Source of the DNA: Nostoc sp. TCL240-02 | Lineage (GTDB): Bacteria > Cyanobacteriota > Cyanobacteriia > Cyanobacteriales > Nostocaceae | Direction of reading: 5' to 3' | Length of the DNA stretch: 64,000 bases | Assembly (NCBI RefSeq): GCF_013343235.1 | Contig: NZ_CP040094.1 | Span: 6,071,001 to 6,135,000, forward strand | The notes under the pieces: model-generated | Databases searched by the model: none | Told to the model about the DNA's origin: nothing | The model's input: only the letters and a program-made list of their open reading frames with translations | Program-made: the position numbers and the translations under genes | Shown here: positions 17,411 to 26,783 of the stretch, one piece after another | Position numbering within the stretch: the stretch's first letter is position 1 | Layout of the letters: each line of letters starts with the position of its first letter

Positions 17411-18196
17411 TTAAGCCTGTATTAAAACATCTTTAGATACTTTAGAACTAGTATCCTTTGTGAGCTTTGTTACTATTTGCATAGCAGCAGTTTGTGACTT
17501 TAACCAATTAGTAAATAAGTCTCCAATGATTTTCAGCCGTCTTTGTTCGTCTAATTGAGGTTTAATAATTTCCTCAACTGCAATTATATGCACTCCTTTG
17601 GGAGTAGTTATTGGCTTGAGAATTTGTGGGGGATTAGAAGCAAAGATGGCTGCTGCAATCTCCGGTCTAAAATCAGTGCGTAGACGTATTCCTTGATATC
17701 CTCCAGCCCGGCGTATTTCGGTATTTTGAATGTATTGACGGGCGATTTGTTGAAAACTAATTTCCCCTTCTTGCAGCGCATAAAATAGTTCTAGCGCTAA
17801 ATCTTCATCATCTAATACAACTTCATAAGTGACTGCTGCAATGTAATCGAGTTGGTGTGCATAAAAAAATTGTTCAGCTTTGTCTGCAAATAAATGATTT
17901 GCTAATTTGGCTGAGAGAAGGTTGGTTTCGGCTATTGCTTCAAAGTCGTCTAAAGAAAGATGATATTTTTCTAACCACGCCCAGGTATCTTCTGCTTTGA
18001 GCAGTTGGTTGGCTAAACGCAGGCTATCTGCCGCGCGTTGCAGTTCTTCTAAACCAATTTGAATACCTGCCTTTTTCGCTTCCTGTTCAATAATTTTTTT
18101 GGTTGCGATCGACTCTAATACATTAGGGATTTGGCAAGCAAGCTTTATGTGGTCAAGAATATCATCAGGAGAAACAGTCAATACATTTGACATCAT
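17411..18196 (-). CDS. Parvulin-type peptidyl-prolyl isomerase (SurA/PpiC-like)
   Basis: 261 residues. An N-terminal helical SurA-like region (about 1-120) is followed by a parvulin rotamase domain (about 135-225: ALQEGEISFQQIARQYIQ, AGGYQGIRLR, PITTPKGVHIIAVEEI). There is no signal peptide, so it probably acts in the cytoplasm, for example as a chaperone or foldase for an exported substrate. RBS GGAGG lies six bases before the start. It is downstream of the HlyD and peptidase-ABC genes on the same strand, with a 377-base gap. Cyanobacterial peptide-export loci often carry such a protein. Confidence 0.85.
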   Translation of the reverse strand: MMSNVLTVSPDDILDHIKLACQIPNVLESIATKKIIEQEAKKAGIQIGLEELQRAADSLRLANQLLKAEDTWAWLEKYHLSLDDFEAIAETNLLSAKLANHLFADKAEQFFYAHQLDYIAAVTYEVVLDDEDLALELFYALQEGEISFQQIARQYIQNTEIRRAGGYQGIRLRTDFRPEIAAAIFASNPPQILKPITTPKGVHIIAVEEIIKPQLDEQRRLKIIGDLFTNWLKSQTAAMQIVTKLTKDTSSKVSKDVLIQA

Positions 18197-18573
18197 TTAA
18201 TTCCTCCAATGGTTAACCTAAATTATTAGGATATTATCAGGATTAATCGGACAATATTAATTACATCCTATACTGCATTTTCAGATTTAATTATTTACTG
18301 CCTCTGTCTAATAGTAGCCTTAATATTTAATTTTGTGCGATTGTAAAAAGCTTTTTATAAAATTAATAATTTTGCATTAAGATTATAAATATTAGTAAAA
18401 TATATAATTAATTAAAATTAAAGCAAAACAATTGTTCGTATACAAGTTAATAATGTTTTATAGAGATTGAACCATGAGGCTCACCCCGACTTTTTTAAGA
18501 AGTCGGGGATCTTGTTTTTCATGCTCTAAGCTACGGTTTAATTACCTCAAAATTGCTGTAATTTAGCAAATTT
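18197..18573. other. Intergenic region within the export locus
   Basis: About 375 AT-rich bases between the HlyD gene and the parvulin gene, with no open frame that looks coding on either strand. It contains a CCCCGACTT hairpin repeat (18484-18508), which may separate the two transcription units. Confidence 0.55.
18484..18508. repeat. CCCCGACTT...AAGTCGGGG hairpin repeat, copy 1
   Basis: A 9-bp perfect stem around a T/A-rich loop, followed by a short T-run (cttgttttt). The same hairpin recurs at 33636-33668 and 36835-36867. It could act as a terminator for either flanking gene. Confidence 0.65.
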
Positions 18574-20121
18574 CTAAAGCTCCAAACCACCTTGTTGTAA
18601 CTTCTTAAACGGATCTAAAATAAAATCTACGATCCGGCGTTGGCGGATAATCACCTCTGCGCTTGCAGCTTGACCTGGTGTTAGAAGGATACGTTTATTG
18701 GCAGTTTGGATGTAGGGCTGAAGTAGGGAGATTTCCAACTCATAGGTTTCGATGTTACCTTGATTAGCGGTTTGAACTTTCGAGTTAGGCGAAATCCAGT
18801 TAACGCGTCCTTGCACTACCCCATAATCTTGGAAGGGATAAGCATCAAATTTGATTTTAACTGGCATTCCTACCTTTAAAAAACCGCTTTGTTGGCTAGG
18901 CATCTGCGCTTTGAGAATCAAAGGAGTATTGTTGGGCGCAATTTGGGCAAGCATCTGTCCTGGTTCTACTACAGATCCTGGTTTGTGGATAGGCAACTCG
19001 AAAACTGTACCATCAACAGGCGATCGCACTATTCGTTGTTGCATTTGTAGCTGTAAAGATGCAATCTGGCTTCCTGTCTGAGCAATTTCTGATTGCAGGT
19101 TAGTAATTTGTCCTTGTAAATCTTTAAGCTGTTCCTGATTTTTCAGCACCGCTAGTCTACCTGCTTGCACCACACTGCGATAGCTGCTTTGCTGTTCTTG
19201 CAGACTAAGTTTTGCCTGCTGAATATCTGAAAGGGCTTGACTCATCAACGACTGATAGCGGTTAAGTTCTTCTTTTAAGCGCAACTTTGCTTGTGTGATA
19301 TCAGATTTTGCTTGTTCCTGTAAGCGTTGACTTTCTTCTGCAATCTTTTCTAATTCCACAACTTTGATTTGGGGAATTGCACCTTGCCGCAAAAGCTGGC
19401 GATAACGCGCAACTTCTGTGACATCCCGGCTGAAACGACTCTTCGCTAAATTCTGAGCAATTTGGGTAGAAGTGATATTCTGGCTAGCTTGTTGCACTAA
19501 AGCCAATTTTTCTAGTCTTTGTGAGTTATAGGTACTCTGTTTAGCATCAAGATTCTGCTGTGCCTGACTAACTTGAGCAAGTTTTTCCAATTCTTGGGAT
19601 TTATTTTGTTGCTCTTGGATGTTAATAGTCAGGATAATTTGGTTTTTCAAGAGGTCTAGTTGCGATCGCCGATTCAATAAACCTTCCAGTTTTGTCTGCA
19701 CCTGCTGCAAATCCGTTCGCAGCACATCAGACTCTAATTGAACTAAAATCTGTCCTGCTTTTACAGTTGAGCCTTCTTTGACATTGACTGCGGTAATGCT
19801 ACCAGTAACTGGACTATCTAATTTTTGGGTTGCTCCTTCAGGTTCCATGCGTCCTCTAGCACTCCCTGTTTCATCAACTTTAGAAAACATTGCCCAAGGT
19901 AAGATGATTCCAGCAAAGGCTACCAGTAAATACAACAGGGAGCGCGTCCAGAGTTTTGGTAAGGCATCTAGTAGTTCCTCGGTGCCGTAAAACCAATCGT
20001 TTGCTTCAGATGTTTTTTGTGTCTGAGGCTGAAAGATGGCATTTGTGTCTTCCACCAGGTGAAATTCAGTTGGTTTTGGGATGGCGAAGGCGGATGATGA
20101 ATTATTAGATGGGTTTGGCAT
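18574..20121 (-). CDS. HlyD-family secretion protein (membrane-fusion adaptor)
   Basis: The start is placed at MPNPSNNSSS (20121), giving 515 residues. An upstream ATG at 20169 would add 16 residues translated from a GGGAATGGGG-type repeat. One membrane helix (about 60-80, LLYLLVAFAGIILPWAMF) is followed by a lipoyl half (GSITAVNVKEGSTVKAGQ), a long coiled coil (about 140-370), the second lipoyl half (IVRSPVDGTVFELPIHKPG) and a beta-barrel. It should bridge the ABC exporter to an outer-membrane channel. It lies downstream of the peptidase-ABC gene, its expected partner. Confidence 0.92.
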   Translation of the reverse strand: MPNPSNNSSSAFAIPKPTEFHLVEDTNAIFQPQTQKTSEANDWFYGTEELLDALPKLWTRSLLYLLVAFAGIILPWAMFSKVDETGSARGRMEPEGATQKLDSPVTGSITAVNVKEGSTVKAGQILVQLESDVLRTDLQQVQTKLEGLLNRRSQLDLLKNQIILTINIQEQQNKSQELEKLAQVSQAQQNLDAKQSTYNSQRLEKLALVQQASQNITSTQIAQNLAKSRFSRDVTEVARYRQLLRQGAIPQIKVVELEKIAEESQRLQEQAKSDITQAKLRLKEELNRYQSLMSQALSDIQQAKLSLQEQQSSYRSVVQAGRLAVLKNQEQLKDLQGQITNLQSEIAQTGSQIASLQLQMQQRIVRSPVDGTVFELPIHKPGSVVEPGQMLAQIAPNNTPLILKAQMPSQQSGFLKVGMPVKIKFDAYPFQDYGVVQGRVNWISPNSKVQTANQGNIETYELEISLLQPYIQTANKRILLTPGQAASAEVIIRQRRIVDFILDPFKKLQQGGLEL

Positions 20122-20189
20122 AAGAATTGGGAATGGGGAATGGGGAATGGAGAATGGGGAATTGGGCATTGGGAATTAAGAATTGAACA

Positions 20190-20290
20190 TGAAGAAGAGA
20201 CAAGGGAGACAAGGAAGAGGGGGGAGACAAGAGAGAGACTTGTTCAATAATTCCCCCTTGTTTCCCTGCCCCCTGCTCCCTTGCTTCTTC
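20190..20290. repeat. Dispersed GA-rich/CT-rich repeat, copy 2
   Basis: GAAGAAGAGACAAGGGAGAC begins a purine-rich half, followed by TTGTTCAATAATTCCCCC and a pyrimidine-rich half. It is very similar to 36421-36520 and more distantly to 327-430. It lies between the ABC exporter and HlyD genes. Confidence 0.7.
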
Positions 20291-20308
20291 CCAATTCCCA
20301 ATTCCCTT

Positions 20309-23300
20309 TCAACCTGTTTGCGCTAGTTGTTGCTGATTGAGATAAAAATAATGTCCTTTTTTAGCGATTAATTGCTCATGAGTGCCGCTTTCGACCAAAA
20401 TGCCGCGATCTAAAACCAAAATTAAGTCAGCATTACGCACTGTAGAGAGACGATGAGCAATAATTAAACTTGTGCGTCCTTGAAGAATTTTTGTAAGGTT
20501 GTGCTGAATAATCCGCTCAGATTCAGCATCTAAGTGACTGGTTGCTTCATCGAATATCAAGAAGCAGGGGTTTCCTAACAAAGCACGAGCGATCGCTAGG
20601 CGTTGGCGTTGTCCACCGGATAACATACCCCCACCTTCACCAATTTGGGTTTCGTAGCCCATTGGCATTAGCTTAATAAACTCATCTGCTCCTGCTAGCC
20701 GCGCCGCTTCAATAATTTCTTCTTGCGAAACTTCTGGATGAGCAATGCTGATATTCTCCTGAATCGTACCGCCAAACAAAAAGGTATCTTGGTCTACAAC
20801 GCCAATTTGGGAGCGGAGCGATCGCAGAGAAATATTAGTCACATCTTGACCATCAATCAAAATTTTGCCATCCGTCGGCAGATATAGCCCTAAAATCAGT
20901 TTGGAGAGGGTTGTTTTTCCAGAACCACTACGTCCCACAACCGCTATAGTTTGCTCAGGTTTGATTTCAAAACTGAGGTTTTCTAACACATTAATCTCAC
21001 TTTCTGGATGATAACGAAAAGTCACATTTTCAAATAAAATATGACCGCGTAAACTATTTAAAGTCTGACGGGGTTGAAATTGTAAATCTTCTTCTGGCTC
21101 TGCTTCTAAAACATCATTAATTCGCTCAGTGGAAATGATCACCTCTTGCAACTGATTCCACAGGACAACGAGTCGTTGGAAAGGTCGAATGACGTTTCCT
21201 AACAACATATTGAAGGCAATTAATTGTCCAATAGTTAGTTGGTTTTGAATTACCTGCCATGCACCAAACCAAAGTAATCCTGTAGTAACTAGTGATTCAA
21301 TACTAGAACTGAAAATTTGCAGTTGGTTACTAATTACCTGACCGCTAAAGGTCTTTTTAATGACATTATTCAGCAGTTCTTCCCAATGCCATCGGACTGT
21401 TTGCTCGATTGCCATTGAGCGAACTGAGCGAATACCCGTGAGCGATTGAATCAAATAACTGTTTTCTTTAGCCGAAGCATTAAAAACTTCGCGGCTAATG
21501 CGACGCAAAAAAGGTGTAGCGACCAGCGCCAATAATACAAAAGGCGGGACGATCGCTAAACTGAACAATGCCATTTGCCAGCTATACCAAAACATCAATG
21601 CCACATAGACAAATACTGTCATCAAATCCAAACCAATAGATAGTGCTTCTCCAGTTAGAAAGCGCTGAATTTTTTGATTTTCTTGGACGCGAGAGACAAT
21701 ATCGCCAACGTACCGCGACTCAAAAAAGGCTAGGGGCAAGCGAAAGGTATGCTTAATAAAACCTACCAGCAGTGTTAGTGAAAGACGATTGGCTGTGTGA
21801 TCTAGTAGATATTGCCGCAGTCCATTCAGAGCAACGCGAAAAAAACCAAAAATTAGTAAGCCTAAACCAACGGCGTTTAAAGTTAGGGTACTACCCTGGA
21901 CAATCACTCGGTCTAACAGTAGCTGGGTAAATAGAGGTGTAACTAGTCCAAACACCTGAATCAACACTGAAGCGAGAAACACTTCTAACAGTACTTGTGA
22001 GTGAGGTTTGACTAAATCAAAAAACTGCCAAAATGCTGTAGTCGCTTCTTGGGTTTCTTTGAGTAAGTCTGTGGGTTGTAATAACAGGGCATAACCAGTC
22101 CAACCGGCTTTAAATTCGCTAGCGGTAAGGGTACGTTGACCGATGGCGGGGTCGCCAATAATCACCCGTTTTTTATTGACTTCATAGACGACAACATAGT
22201 GCTTACCTTCCCAGTGAGCGATCGCAGGTAGGGGTTGTTGGGCTAGTTTATCGAAGCTAGCTTTCACTGGACGGGTAGCAAAGCCAATACTTTCTGCGGC
22301 GGCTGTCAAACCCCGCATTGATGCCCCACTACGACTGACGTTAGTTAAATCTCGGATGCGGTTGACATTAAAGCGTTTACCCCAATAGCGACTAATCATC
22401 ACCAGGCAAGATGCTCCACAGTCAGAGGCGCTTTGTTGTTCAAAAAACGGATACCGTTTAGTCAAGCGTCCCAACCAATGCCCAGCCTTTACCTTTGGGC
22501 TAGGAAAGTACGGCCGTTGTCTCCTTTGGTTTTGTTTTGGCTCAATGCTGGGGATTGGGGATTGTGGGGATTGGGAAAAGTCTTTCCTAGTCCCCAGCCC
22601 CAAATCTCCACTCTCCAGGACAGTTTGAGGCTCTTGGGAATCTATCAACTCTGATAATTGCGGCCAGTGTTGTAGGGCTGTTTGCCAATCCGCATTACTC
22701 AAACTGTAAGCGATCGCTGATTGCGCTACCTGCAAACTTCCCTCTTTGGGATTCAGGTAGATGTTTCCAGGTGTCAATCTTCGCCCATGAGAATCCAGCA
22801 GTTCGCCCCGATGCAGCAACCAAAGCTTGATATCTTTGGTGAGATTGGTACTTAAAGAACCACTTTCTAGATTGTGTCGCTCAAAGAGAGATAGCGCTTT
22901 GAACGTCTCCTCAACGGTGCCATTATGCCCAATTAACGAGTTGTAACAACATAACAGCAGCAAATCCCAGACCTCTGCGCGTCTTAAAAGGCGATCGCGG
23001 ACACTAAGCGATGTCCGAATTACCGCTTGTAAAGTCTCTTGGTTGATATAGCAAAGCTTTAAGTTTGCCGAAGCTCTAGCCACGTAAGGACTAAATTCCT
23101 TTTCTGGAAATAAAGTTAACTCGCCAAATGACGATCCAGAAAAGAGAGTGGTAATTAAATTATTAGAGCTATCCAGCAGCCTGACTTTACCACTCAGGAC
23201 AATATAAATTCCTGTGTCAGTTGTAGTTGCTTGCCAAAACTGCTTTGCTATTTGTGGTTCGACAATCTTCAGCTCTCCAAGACACGTATCAAGTTCTTCC

Positions 23301-23371
23301 TTTGACAGCGAATTACCCAAGACTTGAGTAATTTGTTCAGCTAAATATTGCTGGGAAAACGCTGATGGCAT
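20309..23371 (-). CDS. Peptidase-containing ABC exporter (cNMP-like + C39 peptidase + ABC), HetC-like architecture
   Basis: 1020 residues. The N-terminus (about 1-130) resembles a cyclic-nucleotide-binding beta-roll (GIYIVLSGKVRLLD, FGELTLFPE). A repeat-like linker (about 250-285) leads to a C39 peptidase with Cys in QQSASDCGASCLVMI, His in GKHYVVVYEV and Asp in IIGDPAIG. Six membrane helices and an ATPase follow: Walker A VVGRSGSGKTT, signature LSGGQRQR, Walker B CFLIFDEAT, H-loop IIAHRLSTV. The peptidase should cut leader peptides during export across the inner membrane. HetC of Anabaena has a similar architecture, but no hetP follows here. RBS GGAGG precedes the start. Confidence 0.93.
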   Translation of the reverse strand: MPSAFSQQYLAEQITQVLGNSLSKEELDTCLGELKIVEPQIAKQFWQATTTDTGIYIVLSGKVRLLDSSNNLITTLFSGSSFGELTLFPEKEFSPYVARASANLKLCYINQETLQAVIRTSLSVRDRLLRRAEVWDLLLLCCYNSLIGHNGTVEETFKALSLFERHNLESGSLSTNLTKDIKLWLLHRGELLDSHGRRLTPGNIYLNPKEGSLQVAQSAIAYSLSNADWQTALQHWPQLSELIDSQEPQTVLESGDLGLGTRKDFSQSPQSPIPSIEPKQNQRRQRPYFPSPKVKAGHWLGRLTKRYPFFEQQSASDCGASCLVMISRYWGKRFNVNRIRDLTNVSRSGASMRGLTAAAESIGFATRPVKASFDKLAQQPLPAIAHWEGKHYVVVYEVNKKRVIIGDPAIGQRTLTASEFKAGWTGYALLLQPTDLLKETQEATTAFWQFFDLVKPHSQVLLEVFLASVLIQVFGLVTPLFTQLLLDRVIVQGSTLTLNAVGLGLLIFGFFRVALNGLRQYLLDHTANRLSLTLLVGFIKHTFRLPLAFFESRYVGDIVSRVQENQKIQRFLTGEALSIGLDLMTVFVYVALMFWYSWQMALFSLAIVPPFVLLALVATPFLRRISREVFNASAKENSYLIQSLTGIRSVRSMAIEQTVRWHWEELLNNVIKKTFSGQVISNQLQIFSSSIESLVTTGLLWFGAWQVIQNQLTIGQLIAFNMLLGNVIRPFQRLVVLWNQLQEVIISTERINDVLEAEPEEDLQFQPRQTLNSLRGHILFENVTFRYHPESEINVLENLSFEIKPEQTIAVVGRSGSGKTTLSKLILGLYLPTDGKILIDGQDVTNISLRSLRSQIGVVDQDTFLFGGTIQENISIAHPEVSQEEIIEAARLAGADEFIKLMPMGYETQIGEGGGMLSGGQRQRLAIARALLGNPCFLIFDEATSHLDAESERIIQHNLTKILQGRTSLIIAHRLSTVRNADLILVLDRGILVESGTHEQLIAKKGHYFYLNQQQLAQTG
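22535..22625. repeat. Repeat-like tract inside the exporter gene (interdomain linker)
   Basis: Within the coding sequence, GGGGATTGGGGATTGTGGGG and CCTAGTCCCCAGCCCC units resemble the window's intergenic repeats. They encode the low-complexity linker between the cNMP-like region and the C39 peptidase, in frame. Confidence 0.5.
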
Positions 23372-23392
23372 TTTCTAACCTCCAAAACAGTA

Positions 23393-23992
23393 TTAGTTAT
23401 TGGTCTGAATTAGATTAAATGACCAATGCAAACTAGGTTCAGAGTTAGATTGCAAGTCGCAGATTGTAATACCAGCATCTTTATTTTTGTCAGCTTCTTG
23501 TGGACAAGAATTTTTGCGCTTAGTAGAAAGTCCCATTTTTTTTAGCAGCCGATTAACATGGCGATCGGTAATTGAAATGCCAAATTCATTTGCTAAATGT
23601 TTACTTAACCATTGTGCTGTCCAGCAGCTAAATGCGTAACCATATTCACGTGGACTATTACTTACCAATTCTTTCAAGCGTTCAATGTATTGATCGTTAA
23701 CAGTCTTGGGTCTACCTATGGGTCGCTCATTCCATTTATGTGCTAAACCTGCCTCTGCTACACCAATCCAGTACCGTGCCATTTCCTGGGAACAACTTAA
23801 GATTTCACAAATTTGGCTTTGAGATTTCCCTTTATCAGCAAGTAACATGATTTCAATCCGCCGACGATATTCTGGTTGTAAATTAGCTTGCAGGTTTTTC
23901 AGCAGCGCCTTCCGTTGGAAAGGTGTTAAGAACTTGCTCTCATGCATGTCATAGCATTCAAAAGCTTTCTCTTGACTGAAATTTTCTGACAT
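23393..23992 (-). CDS. Helix-turn-helix protein related to the N-terminus of IS630-family transposases
   Basis: 199 residues. A homeodomain-like HTH (about 45-85: KGKSQSQICEILSCSQEMARY) is followed by a winged-helix segment (about 115-160: GYAFSCWTAQWLSKHLANEF, then ISITDRHVNRLLKKMGLS). This is the DNA-binding half of an IS630 transposase, with no DDE catalytic domain. The C-terminal 40 residues are unrelated. It lies 21 bases upstream of the peptidase-ABC gene on the same strand, so it is probably its operon partner and possibly its regulator. A truncated transposase is the alternative, but the intact frame and tight spacing argue against simple decay. Confidence 0.75.
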   Translation of the reverse strand: MSENFSQEKAFECYDMHESKFLTPFQRKALLKNLQANLQPEYRRRIEIMLLADKGKSQSQICEILSCSQEMARYWIGVAEAGLAHKWNERPIGRPKTVNDQYIERLKELVSNSPREYGYAFSCWTAQWLSKHLANEFGISITDRHVNRLLKKMGLSTKRKNSCPQEADKNKDAGITICDLQSNSEPSLHWSFNLIQTNN

Positions 23993-24824
23993 AATTTTTA
24001 TCAGTTTCTACCAAGTATCAAACGTGGGCAAATGTATCTTTTGCAACTGTTTTTAATCCTGAGATACCAGGATATACAACTGCAAATTAATTGAGCCTAG
24101 AAGGTTAATTAAATATTGATGTGGTGTGCAAATAGCGACAGGTATACATACCCCTAATATTCTGATGATTTAGGAGCGATATTACTGTCTTAATTCAGGT
24201 TTTAATAAATTAAAATTGGACATTAATGGTCTTCACTTGGAATAAAAATACTTCAAACCATTAAACCAATCACTAATTAGCCGCTAAAATTTGACAGATT
24301 TTCCTGAAGCCCGGTGCAATAATGGTATTGGTTAAGACCATTACCCCTAGTTGATGGTAATAGGTAAACACTTTCAAGGCTTCGGGTAGCCCTTATATTG
24401 ATGATTTTACTGAGTTATACAATACGGTTTATAGATTAACCTACTAATATTTAAGTAGGTTAAGTTTTGATTACCAACGAAAAGTTGGTTCTTGTCCCGT
24501 TAAAGGGAAGCTAAAAACATTCAAGGTCAGGTATCAATAAGAATCTACTTATTAGACTATCTAAAACTAGTGGCTTTCTCATCAGTAGATAGTCCTAAAT
24601 TTGAACCTATTTCGAAGAAAATTGCAACGCCGAAGTGACAGTTACTCAATCTTTATCTTAATCCACTATTTCTTATTTAAGGATAATCCTATATCTAGTC
24701 AATAGCTTTCACAAAAAATAAAAGATATTTATCAAATCTTGATAATAGTTTCACTAAAATATTGCAAATCATCTGAATAAAAAGTAAGAGCCTAGCATAG
24801 AGTTTCCGCTTTAATAATAATAGG

Positions 24825-24909
24825 AATTACGCAAACAATAGTCAAAACCCTGATTTTCTGGTAGGAAAAATTCATGAATTACAACTACAATGTGTAGTTT
24901 TGCGTAAGC
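24825..24909. repeat. MITE-like element with TTACGC-type ends, copy 2
   Basis: It begins AATTACGCAAAC and ends GTTTTGCGTAAG, with the inner TTTTCTGGTAGG...TACAATGTGTAG arrangement matching the element at 12083-12169. It is about 85 bp and has no coding capacity. Confidence 0.7.
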
Positions 24910-25370
24910 CCTAAATAATTGCTCATTTAAAATTTTTTGTTGGAACAAATGGCAAGATACCTAACTTATTTTTTGCTAAAAATACAGGATTTTTATGAGT
25001 TTATATTAAGTTTACATCTGCCCATAGTAGGAAAACTACATCCCTTACTATCTGCCATATTTATGATATAGATATCTATCTATAGTATGAAAATATTTTA
25101 TTTTGGCAAAAAAGCATTTATAGACGTATCTACGACTAATTTGCTCTAGCTAAAGACAGGTTTTACTAAATTTTTGAAAAAGTTGACAGTTTCCTCTGGT
25201 TCAAGAAATATTTTTGCAAGATCATTCATTAGTTTTTGGCTTAGTATATTTAGATACCTCTAAAAAGTGTGCTTACCCTTAAGTCTTTTCAAATTAAATA
25301 ATTTCCTTCTCTATCTGGAAATTACTGAGGACAAATTGTAGTAACCAATAGAAACTAAATCAGGAACTAA

Positions 25371-25399
25371 AACCTCTGGAGTCCCCAGAGGTTTTTTCT
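25371..25399 (+). terminator. Rho-independent terminator without an obvious gene
   Basis: AACCTCTGG (25371-25379) and CCAGAGGTT (25385-25393) form a perfect 9-bp stem with a 5-base loop, followed by TTTTCTTT. On the plus strand there is no protein gene in the preceding 1.3 kb, so it may end a small RNA. Confidence 0.75.
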
Positions 25400-25552
25400 T
25401 TAAACTATGCTCCCCTGCTGACACTTTTATGAGGAGTTAGGTGATATCTGACAACAAGCTGCGGCGTGTAAGCATTCGACAATACGATAGAAGCAAAAAT
25501 TGTCGCAATGAATTAGTAGAGTAAGCTAAATTTTAGATATAAGGTACTGGGA

Positions 25553-26203
25553 GTGAAGATGATGTTGTTGGAATTAAAGCGCATCCATGTTCCACCAGGA
25601 CAAAGAGTGTTACTGCGAGATGTAACCTGGCAGGAATTGGAAACAATTCTAGAGGATTTAGGGGAACACCGTGTAGCACGAATTGCTTATGACAGGGGAA
25701 TACTGGAAATTATGGCACCACTGCCAGAACATGAATATGATAAAGAAATTATTGGCGATTTAGTCAAAGCGCTTCTGGAAGAGCTAAATACTGAGTTCAT
25801 CAGTCTTGGTTCTACAACTTTCAAAAACCAAGTAATGGCTCAAGGTATAGAACCTGACCAGTGTTTTTATATAAAAAATGAATCTAAGATTCGTGGGAAG
25901 AAGCGTCTAGATTTAACAGTAAACCCCCCTCCAGATTTAGCTATAGAAGTTGACATTACTTCTCGCACTCATCCTAATATTTATGAAGCATTAAAAGTAT
26001 CTGAGCTTTAGCATTTTAACAAAGGAAAGCTCCAAATTAATATTCTGCAAAATGGGCATTATGTAGAGTCTCAGCAAAGCCTAAATTTTCCTCAATTTAA
26101 ACTAAGTGAAGCGATTAGTCAGTATCTTGAGCAAACTATAACCGAAGGCAGAAATGCAACATTCAAAGCTTTTCGTCTTTGGGTACAAAAGCAAATAGAA
26201 TAA
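25553..26203 (+). pseudogene. Uma2 (DUF820) nuclease-like gene interrupted by an amber codon
   Basis: The frame encodes a typical Uma2 protein: YDRGILEIMAPLPEHE, FKNQVMAQGIEPDQCFYIKN and the core PPPDLAIEVDITSRTH. TAG at 26009-26011 stands where the family has Trp (PELW.F), and the same frame continues perfectly through KGKLQINILQNGHYVES to TAA at 26201. One base change (TGG to TAG) thus truncates a 216-codon gene. The first 152 residues keep the nuclease-like core, so residual function cannot be excluded. Starts GTG 25553 and ATG 25559 are both possible. Confidence 0.85.
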
Positions 26204-26334
26204 TTCGTAATTAATTTTGGGTACTGAGCCGCCTCATTTCAGTCCTATTTTGGTAGGGAACCAGGATGAACAGCGGCTTTAGCCGCTTATCCTGTCTCCC
26301 GTACATAGTCTTAGGTTATCAAATACCAGGTTAC

Positions 26335-26571
26335 TTAGTAATGATTAAGGTTAATACCAGCTTCTTTCGCCATTGCTTCTAACCCTTTAACTTCTAGGGT
26401 TTTAATTGCTTTAGTAGACAGCTTTAATTTTACCCAACGATTTCCGCCTGCCCACCAAACACGCTTACTTTGCAGATTGGCGTGCTGAAGGCGTTTTGTG
26501 CGACGGTGGGAGTGGGAAACAGCAAAAGCGTTATTTGCCTTCTTACCAGTTAGTTCACAGCGACGAGACAT
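26335..26571 (-). CDS. rpmB: 50S ribosomal protein L28
   Basis: 78 residues, starting [20 protein letters not shown] and continuing with the conserved [20 protein letters not shown], as in bacterial L28. It is a component of the large ribosomal subunit. It stands alone, with a spacer of GGGAGCAGG repeats between it and htpG. Confidence 0.97.
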   Translation of the reverse strand: MSRRCELTGKKANNAFAVSHSHRRTKRLQHANLQSKRVWWAGGNRWVKLKLSTKAIKTLEVKGLEAMAKEAGINLNHY

Positions 26572-26783
26572 AGCAAGTATCTCCAGATTGTTATTTTAAT
26601 ACAGCCTTTCCATTCTATGTCTTAGACAACAGAAGTGGAAAAGGGAGTGGGGGAGATGAGGGGGAGGGGGAGCAGGAGGAAGGGGAGCAGGGAGCAGGGA
26701 GCAGGGGAAGCAGGGGAAGCAAGGAGATAAACAAAACTCTTAACTCCTAACTCAGTACCCCATTCCCCATTCCCCATTCCCAA

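Larger units (their letters stand above)
23993..25552. other. 1.5-kb non-coding region upstream of the export locus
   Basis: No ORF of convincing composition on either strand. I searched both strands for a small peptide with a double-glycine leader that the C39 exporter could process and did not see one. Contents: a MITE-like element (24825-24909), an orphan plus-strand terminator (25371-25399), and a 40-codon ORF at 24949-25071 with no support. The region probably carries the promoter of the HTH/exporter operon. Confidence 0.55.

Noticed and set aside
24949..25071. 40-codon ORF (MARYLTYFLLKIQ...) in the region upstream of the exporter locus, considered as a leader peptide gene
   Set aside because: No ribosome binding site, no double-glycine motif and a composition expected of AT-rich non-coding DNA.
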